Part shown: positions 36,607 through 48,402 of the stretch, in pieces
Numbering within the stretch: position 1 is the stretch's first letter
Layout: each line of letters opens with the position of its first letter
Source: Erpobdella octoculata
Taxonomy: Eukaryota > Annelida > Clitellata > Hirudinida > Erpobdellidae
Length of the DNA: 64,000 nt
Direction of reading: 5' to 3'
Assembly (NCBI GenBank): GCA_963978895.1
Contig: OZ022241.1
Location: 4,583,467-4,647,466 of the forward strand
The notes under the pieces: generated by a model
What the model was told of the DNA's origin: nothing
Seen by the model: only the letters and a program-made list of their open reading frames with translations
The model's database searches: none
Position numbers and translations under genes: made by a program

Positions 36607-39600
36607 ATGACTGTCGGCGAATTAGAGACAGCTTTAGCTTTAAAAGACACTCAGCAATCACAGGCAGTTGACATTTTAGGGAACATTGGTGAGCTGAAAC
36701 TTATAAGTTAATCAGTAGTAAATGTGTGCACTTGCTTCGTCATGGTTATATGCCGTTCATTAGTTTGGCATTATTATCATTATTTGGGCTCACTACTTTA
36801 AACATAACAGTTATAAAATTAATACATAACACTAACTAATACATACAATAAACAATTTATTGAATAAACTATTACTAATATTTCTTTGCTCTACTTTATT
36901 GATTTTTGTGCAGATTATTTCTTAATAAAGAAAGTTTTAATATACATTTAGAAATCTAAATTTTTTGTTTAATAAATTGCCACAGTAAAAAGAGAGCATG
37001 AATGCAACGATGAGGAGGCCATCAAGATCAAAGAGCAGGCAATTACCGAACTTGGAAACCTGTTTGCCGAAATGGGAAGAGCAGATGGCAAGTGTTTAAA
37101 AATAAATTTATTAATTATTTGTAATTATGCTAAGAACTTTAATGCAATTTGAAGAATGATGTCTTATGCAAATGAAAAAATGATCCAAAACATCCCAATA
37201 TCAGTAATATTCCTAAGCATATAATATTGTATTCAAACACATTAAGCTTTCTATATTTAGTACTGGTAGCACTAAAATTTCTAGTGTCATAGAAATACCT
37301 TCTACATTTAGTACCGGTAACATTAAAATTTCTAATATCATAGAAATACTGTCATATGTTTGGAAATAGCTGAAAATGCTGTCCAAAATAAAATTCTGTT
37401 ACTGCTATCATTGTTGTTTAAATGTGTATATTTAACATTTGAATCAGAACTCTGGGCTATGATCAAGTTTACAAGACCGTTCTTGGCCCTCGTCAGCAAA
37501 GCCAAGGCTGCTAAACTGGTCAGGAGTCTCGTTGATAAGTTCCTCGACATGGAAGCCGGCACTGGAAAAGAGGTTTGGAGTTTGAATAGTTTTACTTAAT
37601 TAATTTATTTGTTTTGTATATTTTTTAGTAAAGTTTAACTATATTGGTCTTATAAAATTGTAAATATAATTAGCTTGCTATTATTCCAACTTTGCCGGCA
37701 CCAACGTTTGAAATGTTATCAAAATTAAGTTGTAAAATGGAAGTTGTAGGCCATGTGGTAAAACCAACCCGTGATTGATTATGTCAAATTGTGTGCATAT
37801 TCAAGTTTATTATGAAATCGTAAACGTTTCATTTAACCCAAATGATTTTCAATTTCACCTAGGTTGAACTGTGCCAGGAGTGCATAGAATGGTCCAAAAA
37901 AGAGAACCGAACGTTTCTCAGACAGGCACTCGAAGCACGATTGGTCGCCCTCTATTTTGATACGAAGAAATATGAAGATGCCCTCTTGCTGGGTTTGTTT
38001 TATTCATTGTTTTCATGGCTATTATTCATTTCTTATCAAACATTCACCAGACTACGACTGATGTTTTTATCAGTTGGATAAACTACTCGATCTAGTAACT
38101 TCTTCAGTACTAAGCTCTCTTTAAATAATTAAAATTAGACTGCTCATGGTTTTTAGAATTATTATTAAAGTAGTATTTTTTAACATGTTTTTTTTTGGTT
38201 GTAGGATCTTCTCTCCTGAAAGAGTTGAAAAAGTTGGACGACAAAGCTCTCCTGGTAGAAGTTCAACTCCTCGAGAGCAAGACTTACCATGCCCTCAGTA
38301 ATCTACCCAGAGCAAGGTCAGTACTTGATCGACTGCACTTTCTATTAATTAGCTGATAAATTTATTTAGTCTCTTTTAATTTGTTGATTCTATTTTTCTT
38401 CATTCAGAGCTGCTTTGACCTCTGCAAGGACGACAGCCAATGGAATTTATTGTCCTGCAAAACTACAGGCTGCCCTTGACACCCAATCAGGTTACTAATT
38501 ATTTTGTACAGCTTTGATTTTAGAGGCTCTCAGATATTTAAAAAAAGAAATATGAAATTAAATAAATTCTTATATAATTCATCAAAATCAACTCTTTAAA
38601 TTTTTTTAGTGTAATTTGTTATAAATTCACTACTTTTGATTGTATTTTTATTCTATTATACCTAATTATTACAATAAACATATGCATGCATCTTAAATGA
38701 GTTATTTTGGTTGTATTTTATTCTATTTTACCTAATTATTACAATAAACAAATGCAGGCATCCTGCATGCAGCTGACGAGAGGGACTTCAAGACAGCTTA
38801 CTCTTATTTCTACGAAGCATTCGAGGGATACGATTCAATCGACAGTCCCAAGGCTGTTACTGCTCTCAAGTACATGCTTCTTAGCAAGATCATGCTCAAT
38901 TGGTAAGATATCGTTCTATAGTTATATTCCATGTTCAGTGATATTACTCATTAAACAGTACTTTGCCATGTGTGTTTGAAAGTTCGAGATTAACCAGTTT
39001 TTTTTTCTGTTACAGCTCTGATGAGGTTCAGTCTATAGTGAGTGGAAAGCTGGCCCTTAAGTACACTGGGCCGGAAGTAGAGGCCATGAAGTCCATTGCC
39101 CAGGCCAGTCACAAGAGGTCTCTTGCTGACTTCAATGAGGTTTGTATTCATTCTGTTAATGGATGTAATACTATGGTTCTCCATGTTCAGTTTTGCTTAC
39201 CTCTTTGGGAAATTTATATCTATCAATTTAGATACTTTTTAGATTTAAAGTTACTTAATGATAAAACATGCTCTTTTAAACTTGAGATATAAATCCATAG
39301 CAATATAAATAAATATTTTTTAGAGAAGTAATTATGCAATAATAATTTCTACAACTAAAAAATTTTTCAGACAATCAAGAAATTCAAGTCCCAACTTGAG
39401 GATGACCCCATTGTCAAAGCCCACCTTGCTTCATTGTATGATAGTCTGCTCGAGCAGAACTTGTGTCGTATCATCGAACCTTACTCTCGCGTCCAAGTCC
39501 AGCATGTTGCTCTGCTTATAAACCTCTCCATGGTAAGAATGTTATATTACACATTTTATAAAAAAGGAATTTAGCTGAGTAGTGTTTAAATCTTTTCATA

Positions 39601-40461
39601 GGGCAATGTTTTAAGAGTGATAGCTGTTTATTAGTAGTTGAATCTTTATGAATACTGTTGTGATTGTGATGCTAAAATAGTCTAAAGTCTACTTCTGTGA
39701 ACCGACTTTATAAAAGATATGATTCAGTTGAAAAAGAAATTGAATTTTTTTTTACTAAATATGGATTTTAAATAGTCATTAAAGCCTATGAAAATTCACA
39801 CTTATTAAAAGATATGCAAATTAGTTGAAAAATACTTAGATTAGATTAAACTGTCTATTTTTTAGCAACAAATTTGATTAAATTACTCATAAACTAGTTT
39901 AGAAATGTTTATATGAGATTAAACTGTCTATTTTTCCAACAACAAATTTGATTGAATTACTTGAAATTAATTTCATCTGTGATGCATCAGATGGTTTTAA
40001 ACTCTCGACCAGACACGATCCTCCACGGATAACTCGGTGTAAAACGTGTGAAATGTAGAGATAGCTTTAGAGTGAGGAAAAGCCATTTGCAGTGAACTAT
40101 ATCGTTCATTAAATAAGAAAATTTCTTGCCAGTATTTCCTTGTGAATTATGTGCTTGTTGTAAAAACTTAAATTTTGTTGCTAACAGGATGTTGTTGAGA
40201 AGAAGCTTTCTCAGATGATTTTGGATAAGAAGTTCAATGGTCAGTGTGTTCTTTTATTGTATTTATTAAATTAGAATCTTGGTCATAAATGATTAACACT
40301 CTCCTATATATCTTCCAGGCATATTGGACCAAGGCTTTGGTGTGCTGATCATCTTTGATGAAACTTCAACGGACCGAACCTATGAGACTGTTCTCGAGAC
40401 GATCCAGAGCATGGGAAAAGTCATCGATTCCCTTTATAATAAAGCTAAGAAACTCACATAA
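36607..40461 (+). CDS. PSMD11: 26S proteasome non-ATPase regulatory subunit 11 (Rpn6)
   Basis: Eleven exons: 36607-36688, 36986-37087, 37448-37572, 37863-37992, 38205-38316, 38408-38490, 38758-38902, 39016-39139, 39371-39532, 40188-40239 and 40319-40461. All phases match and give 419 residues (human 422). Rpn6 is a lid subunit that clamps the 19S regulatory particle to the 20S core. The N-terminal helical repeats include [20 protein letters not shown] (about residues 75-95) and [20 protein letters not shown]. The C-terminal PCI domain includes [35 protein letters not shown] and the final [10 protein letters not shown]. Exon 2 must end at 37087 before GCAAGT, making intron 2 a GC-AG intron; the GT donor three bases further on would break the frame. 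The polyA signal is AATAAA at 40523. Confidence 0.98.
37205..37350. repeat. Tandem duplication, about 60-bp unit, in PSMD11 intron 2
   Basis: Two units share CTATATTTAGTACTGGTA or CTACATTTAGTACCGGTA, ATTAAAATTTCTA or a close variant, and ATCATAGAAATAC. Confidence 0.85.
38641..38765 (+). repeat. Duplicated 3' splice region of PSMD11 exon 7
   Basis: A 50-55-bp block around CCTAATTATTACAATAAACA occurs twice, 70 bp apart. The downstream copy ends in the used acceptor AATGCAG|GCATCC. The upstream copy reads TATGCATGCATCT, so it reaches into the first exonic bases but its AG is lost. Confidence 0.88.
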
Positions 40462-40522
40462 GCTGGGAACGATGACAATTTTATAATTGGCCGGGTATCG
40501 GCAGCGATTCATGTTTTGTTAC

Positions 40523-40528
40523 AATAAA
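40523..40528 (+). terminator. Polyadenylation signal of PSMD11
   Basis: AATAAA 62 nt after the stop codon. Confidence 0.75.
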
Positions 40529-42631
40529 AAATGTTAAATTTAATTTTATTGATAAAATATGACTGAGTTTTTCTGTTCTGTCTTTTTTAAGCAATAAAGT
40601 AAAATAGTAATAATAATGTGGTGTAGTGTAATGGAACGATTCAGACATCCTGTCATTTGAAGTGCAATTGAATGTAATCTCTGCATTGACATCAGGAAAT
40701 TCTTTTGCTTATTTCACACTGTGAGGTTGTGTAACATTGGTTATATAAATGCATATGAGAGGAAACATTTAATAATTATTAACTCACATGAATTTCTTTT
40801 GGAAAACATTTGAAATTGTTCTTAGCACAGCTTAGGCAATACCTTTGGAGATAGAAAATACTACATTCCTGCAGAATAAGATATGAAAAAAGATATTTAA
40901 AATAGCTATAGTACAAGTTCATTCTCTAACCAATGCAATATGGTATTTTTTATTTTAATGTTATGGGAGCTTTTTTTAAAGGAAATCTAACACCTAAGCA
41001 GTCTGAAGAGATCTAACATTAGATATGCAAACTGGTTTATTGCATGACAAACAGTTGGACCCCAGCAAAATGCATCCTTTTGAATTTGAAAAAGGGTCTC
41101 TGATTGAATAAACTTCCTCTTTGATTCTGCATTATATAATAAATATTGTGAAAAACTTATCAACAGTCCCTAAATAAGTTGAATAAATCTTCAAATTCTT
41201 AATAAAACAATACTAACTCTAATGTCTTATATTGCGATGGTTTGTTTCCAAAATAATCATACTTGAAAGATATTCGACAATTCGAACAGAGAAAGCTATC
41301 GCTTGCAGACATTGCTGATAGAGTAGAGTGAGCAAAAGTGAACTGTGATGTAGACAACAAAACTTAATTTCATAGAATTAAAAATTGACGTTGTATTTAT
41401 ACGTTTTTGTAGTATAACGTTAATTAAACATTTAAACTTAAATTAAGAAAATTTTATAAGCAGCATATCCGTCTATTTTGCTCTACATCCGGCGTGGACG
41501 TTCGTCCTAATTGATTGTGTTTTTTTAAGAGCTCTAACTTTCATAGCCTGCGTGCTATGTGGGAAATTGTTTTATATTTTGGCGTTTAATAAATTAACGG
41601 TAATTAATCTATAGAACAACTGGATTTAAAGTTGATCTCTGAAAGCAGGTATCTGTGGTTTTTCGCTTCCTTCTCTACGATCTTGTAATTCTTGTAATTG
41701 TAAATATTGACAAGTTTTTTTAATTTAACCCATTAAATTAAAAAAACTGCTGGGCTTGTGTTTGATCAGTTTAGCTTTGTTGTTTGCAAGTGAAAACATT
41801 GTCCACCAGATGATTGTGAAAAATATTTACATCTTTTTAAAGTTACTTTGTTTAGATTTGTAAGGATAATTTTTTTTTCAAACATCCAGTGAACTATTTT
41901 TATTTGATAAATAACATGTGTCTCCACCTGCCCCCTTGTTACACTTCTGATTTAAGCCATATTTTAAATGCTAAAAGCCTAAAAGATATGTTGTTTTTTT
42001 TATATTTAAGTAGTTTTATATTCTAGGGAATCAATAATTTGAGCTGTAAAACAACAACAAAACTTCAAGGAGATGATAGTTTGTTTATTTAATTACAAAA
42101 CAAATTTTTTTTTTAGAAATTATTGTGCTATTTTGAAGGTCAGTTCTATTGTCCTGGCTTTTCCCTGCCAATAAGTGGTTAAATTGTTATTGCTCCGGCA
42201 GTTTTTTTATTATAATAATAAGTTTTATCGACAGTGTGCTGACAAAGGGGGGACTTAACAAATAATTGCATAACTTGAAACAACATTTAAATCCTATATT
42301 TTATGGTACTTTAAACATATTACGGGTAATTTAACCATTCAAACAAGTTTATGAAATTGTAATCCACCAAGAGTTTTTTTTATTATTAATCTTTATTCTT
42401 TAACTAATTACAGACTTATTTTTGACGTGCTATGTATATTCTTATGCTATTGATGTTCTTAGTTAAATATTTATAAAAAAAATGATTATATAAAAAAAGA
42501 TAACACAGAGGCTATAGAATTGACATATTCTGTATTTGTGGTTTATTTTGAACATAGATAAAACAGTTTCTAAAAATTGAAATTTTTAGAAGTATATTGT
42601 TTTATAGAATTTCCAAAATTCAATTAAATGC

Positions 42632-42705
42632 ATTGTCATGATGATCGAGTTTCAGCTCAATTGGGTTACAGAAAGCTTGTTAATTTTCACTTTCATGATT
42701 TGTCC
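42632..42705 (-). repeat. Dispersed repeat, copy 2
   Basis: The minus-strand counterpart of 22249-22335, sharing AAAGTGAAAATTAAC, CAATTGAGCTGAAA and ATGACAA. It lies 30 bp from the palindrome at 42737. Confidence 0.65.
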
Positions 42706-42736
42706 ACAACCAAGCTATGAGACGTATGAGGCTTTT

Positions 42737-42797
42737 AAATTTGTTTTTCGATTTTCTCTTTTTAAATTTTAAAAAGAGAAAATCGAAAAACAAATTT
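42737..42797. repeat. 61-bp palindrome
   Basis: The arms AAATTTGTTTTTCGATTTTC and GAAAATCGAAAAACAAATTT are perfectly complementary and close onto an AT-rich centre (CTTTTTAAATTTTAAAAAG). Confidence 0.93.
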
Positions 42798-43189
42798 TGC
42801 TGAAAGAAAATTTTCTAACATTCTTTCAACATTTAAAATCAGCTTAAGTTAAATGTCCGAGCCGATTAGTTCATTATGAGGATATATTCATTTTCCTGAC
42901 AAATCAGCAATTGAATAATAATTTTATTATTATTATTAATAAAACCAAAAAGTTTAGCAGCTTTTATAAAATTACAATTTTTAGCATTGCTTTTAATTTT
43001 TTCTACTCACCACTTAAATATAACTGAAACCCTTTGCAATTATTTGTTAACTCATCCTTACAAGTTAATGTTACTTATTATTGTTATGAAAATTTTTAAG
43101 TTTTAAGGTGAGAAATAGCTGACTGAGCTTGGAAAAACCGAATGCGTACAAACGACTAAAAAAAAATTTTTTTTTTAATTACATAGCTT

Positions 43190-43310
43190 TACTCTAAATA
43201 TATAATAATTTTCACAATATTTGTTAATTAATTGTTGTGTATAAATAAATATATAATAATTTTCACAATATTTTTAATTTAATTGTTACTCATAAATAGA
43301 CTTTCTATAT
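43190..43310. repeat. Tandem duplication, about 55-bp unit
   Basis: TATATAATAATTTTCACAAT occurs twice, followed by TTAATT and ATTGTT blocks and CATAAATA or a close variant. Confidence 0.8.
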
Positions 43311-43705
43311 TATATTTTACATGAATTTCTTGTTTGTTTTTAAATTTTCATAACTTTCCCTCCTGTTTATAAATGACAGTGAATTACTTCGTTTACCGAT
43401 GTTTTACTCAAGCAGATATTCTCTTAGCGATAAAAAACATATCTCTGTTACAAAATTACTTGTAAACTTTTCATTTAATTACTTCAATACTGTTCTTCAT
43501 CATGGTTTACTTTGCAAAATGATTGTTTTTTTCTTAAATGAAAGATTATCTATATCAGTTTATATGTAGTAAGATACCACTGGAAATAGTGTCGGCTCTA
43601 CATTTTAAAAGTTATATCCACAAAGGCAGATAATCATCAAAAGTTAGCATTAAATTTATATTATTTTTCGACTGACAGAAAATCTACTCTACGCTTAAAG
43701 AAAAC

Positions 43706-46700
43706 ATGCCACCACCTCCTCCACCTCCGCCTCCCGGTCCGCCGCCCCCGCCTGCACCATCGGGTCCCCCTAAATTAAACAAAAGTGATGAAAAGGGAAG
43801 GTCTGCCCTGTTGACTGACATCTGCAAAGGAGCCCGGCTCAAATCGGCGGGTCACTTGACGGTGGATAAGAGCAAACCATTACTTGGAAGCGAAGGTTTT
43901 TAATGTGTTTTTTTGTTACGACTCATTAGTGTATTTGTAGATTGAATTGAATTTATATTTATTATTATGATAAAGTTATCTGAGTGAGTGAAGTTCTACA
44001 GATAGATCTATGCTTAGCATGATCTACTGATAACAACGTAACATGTTCTGTGTTCGTCTAAAGGTGAAATGTTAAGTTTTTAGTAATGAGTATAATGAGT
44101 ATATTTTAGGTCTAGCACAGCTGAGATTGACAGCTGAATGAGCGAAGTTTCCAACTCTCTAATGCTTCTTTATATATTTGTTTGTTTTTTTCTAATTATT
44201 AGACGTTATTACTGGCTGATCTGGTTTCAGCTGGTTAATTCAAAGTTTATTTTATAGATTTCTTTCATTTTAAGTTTGTATGTTTCAGTTTGGATCACTT
44301 AGTGATTTTATGAATTCTATAAATCATAAATATAAATATTTACTCTAGGTTTTTTAGTATATTATCACTTTTTTTAAAGAATTTAAGTTTTGGTAAAACC
44401 ATTCATGCGATATTATTGAAATATTGATTTCTGTTGTATGTGGTTCATTTGAGAACTTTTTTATATCATTATATCACTCAAACAAAGAGAAAAAGAATCT
44501 TCTGATTATGTGTGATGAAAATATTTTTTTTAATAATTTTAAAATTGCGCCCAGGAAAGTCTCCAGCGGTCGTAGGTGCCAGTAGATTTTGCACGATGAC
44601 CCCGGGGACCTCCAACAGAAGGACATCTTCAAGTTTTGGTATTTATCATCCCTCAAGTCTCTCGAGATGGCTTCTAACATTCGTTTCTTGCTTTCCCACT
44701 TTTTAACAATGTTTTTCCATCTTTTTATAGAAAGAGATGTTATAGCAAAATGGTTATAATGCAGTGATACTGACTTGAATAGAGACTGTAGTTATTATAT
44801 ATGAGTTAATATGAAGTTTATTTATATGTGAATCCCTAGGGGGGGGGAGGTTTTTCATTCTTTGGTGTTTTTAAGTGGTAAAAAATTGGCTGTCCGATTA
44901 GCTGTGATGTAGCAACTACTGGTTTGGCAATAAGTTTCACATGCTTTTATTAACATGCGATTTTTTTTTTTTATTTTTTATATCGATCTCCACGTCATTG
45001 CTAACAGTTTCACATTTTCACTGACTGTAACGTTTCAAAAACATTTCTTCTCATCTCTAAAGTTTTCCACTGATTTAATTCCAGCATCACACCCACGAGA
45101 CACTCATATACATACATATAATATAAATAATGATTTATGCTTATTTTTGTAACAATATAAATGGCAGAGAGCTCTTATAAGGGACATGACTTTTTTTTAT
45201 CTTTCATAAATTTCAGACCAAACTGCTGGATGGACGGGCTTGTAGATATTAATATATATTAAGTTAATATTATTTATTTGATTTAATTGTTTATTTATTT
45301 AAAATGTGGTTTTAATATTTCACGATAATATTTACAAATAATAAATTCAAACCAGGAAGTACTGAATAAGGAAGACTGCTTTGTTTATTAAAAGCATTAT
45401 GGCCTGTTTTAAGTCTGAGAGAAGGAAGGAGAGAGAGAGAGGGAGAAAGCGAGAGAGAGAGAGAGAGAGGGAGAAAGCGAGAGAGAGAGAGAGAGAGAGA
45501 GAGAGGGGGAGAAAGCGAGAGAGAGAGAGAAAAGGAAGGGAAAGATAGGTAAATTAGTGAAACATTGAAGAATACCAACTGACGTGATGAGGACACTGAA
45601 ATGTTATAATGTTATAATTATTTACTGAATTATCTTGCTTGCTCTGATGATAATAAATATGCTGTTCCTGTTGGTTAAACAAGTTCTCCTTCTAATTAAC
45701 TAGCCTTGACCCTTCCTTTTATGGACTCTTATTTTTATTATTTGTGTTTTTTACAGAGTTTTATGCTAATTTTTTCTTAATGATGAATAAATAGATTTTA
45801 TATAAATATATTTAAAAGTTTAATGTCATAAATATAAATAAGCATGTATGAGGATAGTGTTTCCCTTATTGTTTTGGTAAAACATTTAGAACTACTTGTG
45901 AACTCATTGAACTTTTAGTTTCAATTTTTTTCTGATTTCCGTTTCATTCTGTGTTTAAAAATCAAATGCTGAGTTGGGATTTTTGTCTGATTTGATCATT
46001 TTGTCTTGAGTATTTAGTATCTTTATTAGAGTTCTACCGCTGTAATTATTTTCAGCAAATTTTCAGGTTCGGTAAGTAGTCTAAATAGTGAGCTTCTTCA
46101 GAAAATCTCTTCAAGACTTCCCACAAACAGCAGCATTACCAATGATAACCGTAAAGGATTTAGTAGCCAAGGGGACAAAGAATATGGCTTTGGTAGCACC
46201 GGGCAGTGTCGGAATCTTGAAAATGAATCAAAATATTTTCCCGATCCCGAAAATCAGCTATACGGTCACTTCAAATCGAGAGGATCGAATGTCGATATTC
46301 CTACGTGTGGAAAGATCGCGGATCGTAAACGATCTTCCATGTTTTCAACTTCATTTGACGGAGGCGGCGGTCGGCTGACCAGGCCGGATAGCTGTAAGCA
46401 GCTTACTTCGTGCGTTGCTAGAGCGGAGAGCTGCAGGACTAAAGATGAAAAGTCGTTTCACCGTTCTTCTTCGTTCTTGCAGAAGCCCATCCTGCCACCT
46501 CCCCCTCCACCGGTTGTCACCCGACCAGCCCCGAGACCAGAAGATGATGGTATTCGTCTGCTACTTTCTTAGCCTGCCTTGTTGTTGTTTGTTTTGCATT
46601 TAGTGCAGTGGCTATGATTATTCGTTACGAATGTTTTGTTCGTCGATTTGCTTGCAGTTACCTGGTTCTCTGTTTTATGGGAGTCTGCAGTGGCCCTTGT

Positions 46701-46741
46701 TCAGGTTTTAATTACTAATTGTTTTTTTTTTATAGTGTGTG

Positions 46742-46783
<42 letters not shown>

Positions 46784-48345
46784 TAGCTCTAGGATGTTGG
46801 CTTTGTCTGTTTTCATCTTCTTTATGGGTGGAAGTTTCTTTCTGGGCTATTTATTGCATTTATCCTATTACTAAGTTGTTTTTCATGGGAGGTTTGTCCA
46901 TCTTTGAGAGCTTTAGCAGTTCTCGGTTATACGATGATTTTCTTTTAAATCTTTTTAGTAATTGGTGTTAGAGACTATCAGGAAATAAGTTTGATCTCTC
47001 TCTCTTATCCGCTCACTTTTTCATTATTTTTTCATCTAATTGTTTAAATTTCTTCTCAAAGCCTTTGTAGCAATTATATAAGCATGAGTTTGAGTGTGTT
47101 TCTTTACGTGGTCGAGTTATAAGCCATGGTTTGTCAAGGTGTTCCGCATGTTTGGTGTCTCCTAGTTGCTTTTTATCGAGTGGCTTTGCGATTGATTTTT
47201 TCGTTATGCGATTCAACAGCTTATTTTAATTATTTCTAAACCTAACGCTAATTTAATTGTCCTGCATTTTGTTGTTGCTTAACTATGGTTGTTTATCTGT
47301 GGTGAAGTTAACAGCAATTAATATAATTAATTGTATTCAAGTTCATGAGAAATTATTGGAGGCTGAAAAATGTATACTGCTCTTGAATATTTTTATTTTC
47401 ATATGATCTTGAGATACAGATAGATAGATTATAGTAGTGTTTGACTATTTGTAGAGCATGACAAGTCTTTCTTTCAAGCCATCTTTTTTCATATTTCTGT
47501 CATTATTTGTTTGCCTAAGATGTTGCTTTATTTATTTAGCTATTATCAATATTCATAATCAATTAATTGTTAGGATTTGTGGGTTCCTTGATTTTTTTTT
47601 CAGAATCGTGTGTAAGATGAAACTGATTTTCTTCTTGTCTGGGGTTTTCCAGGTTTTTCGAAAACACTGCTGCAGTTAAAAAAAACAGTCAAAAAAACGA
47701 AATAAGGATAAAATAAATATTAAATGATTTGTGTTTGTATCTTTCTTTGAAATATATAATTCTAAAAAAAATATCCAGATATTTTCAATTGATCTTTGAA
47801 GTTTAAACAAATAAGTGTTTTGTGTTTTAACTAATTTGTATTTTAAAATATGGTGCAGTTCCCTAAACAATTATGAAACAGTCATGCGGCTATCTGAAAC
47901 CCAGCCTTTGTCCACCCCTGATCTATAAATATCATCTTTAACATTTGTGTATTTGTTTAATCTGGATCTTAAATAATATATTTTATAATGGTAGTTTAAT
48001 CTGGATCTTAAATAATGTATTTTATGATGGTAATTTAATCTGGATCTTAAATAATGTATTTTATGATGGTAGTTTAATGGAGCACGAGTGCTTTCTATGA
48101 TTTCTTGGTTTGCACAAGGGTTCAAAGTTCAATTCTTTTCCTTGTTTCGAGTGGCTGTCAAGTTGTTTTGCTTGGTTGGGCTCGTGCTGTGCTGCCGGTG
48201 ATGGTGGTTGTCAGTTTTGTTTCGTTGCTTTCAAATAGAAATTGATTTGATTTTAAAAGTTTTTTTATTAATTTACATGGAAATTAATTATATATAGGAG
48301 ATCATTGATCTTTGTTCTGAATGTTTTTCCTTTTTCTCAGACTGA

Positions 48346-48402
<57 letters not shown>

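Larger units (their letters stand above)
40529..43705. other. Intergenic region between PSMD11 and WIPF
   Basis: A 3.2-kb AT-rich stretch with no coding exon. The locally less AT-rich segment around 41465-41515 and a GAAAGCAG|GTATCT donor at about 41650 could mark the WIPF promoter and a non-coding first exon, but this is inference. A dispersed repeat copy, a long palindrome and a short tandem duplication lie further downstream. Confidence 0.5.
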
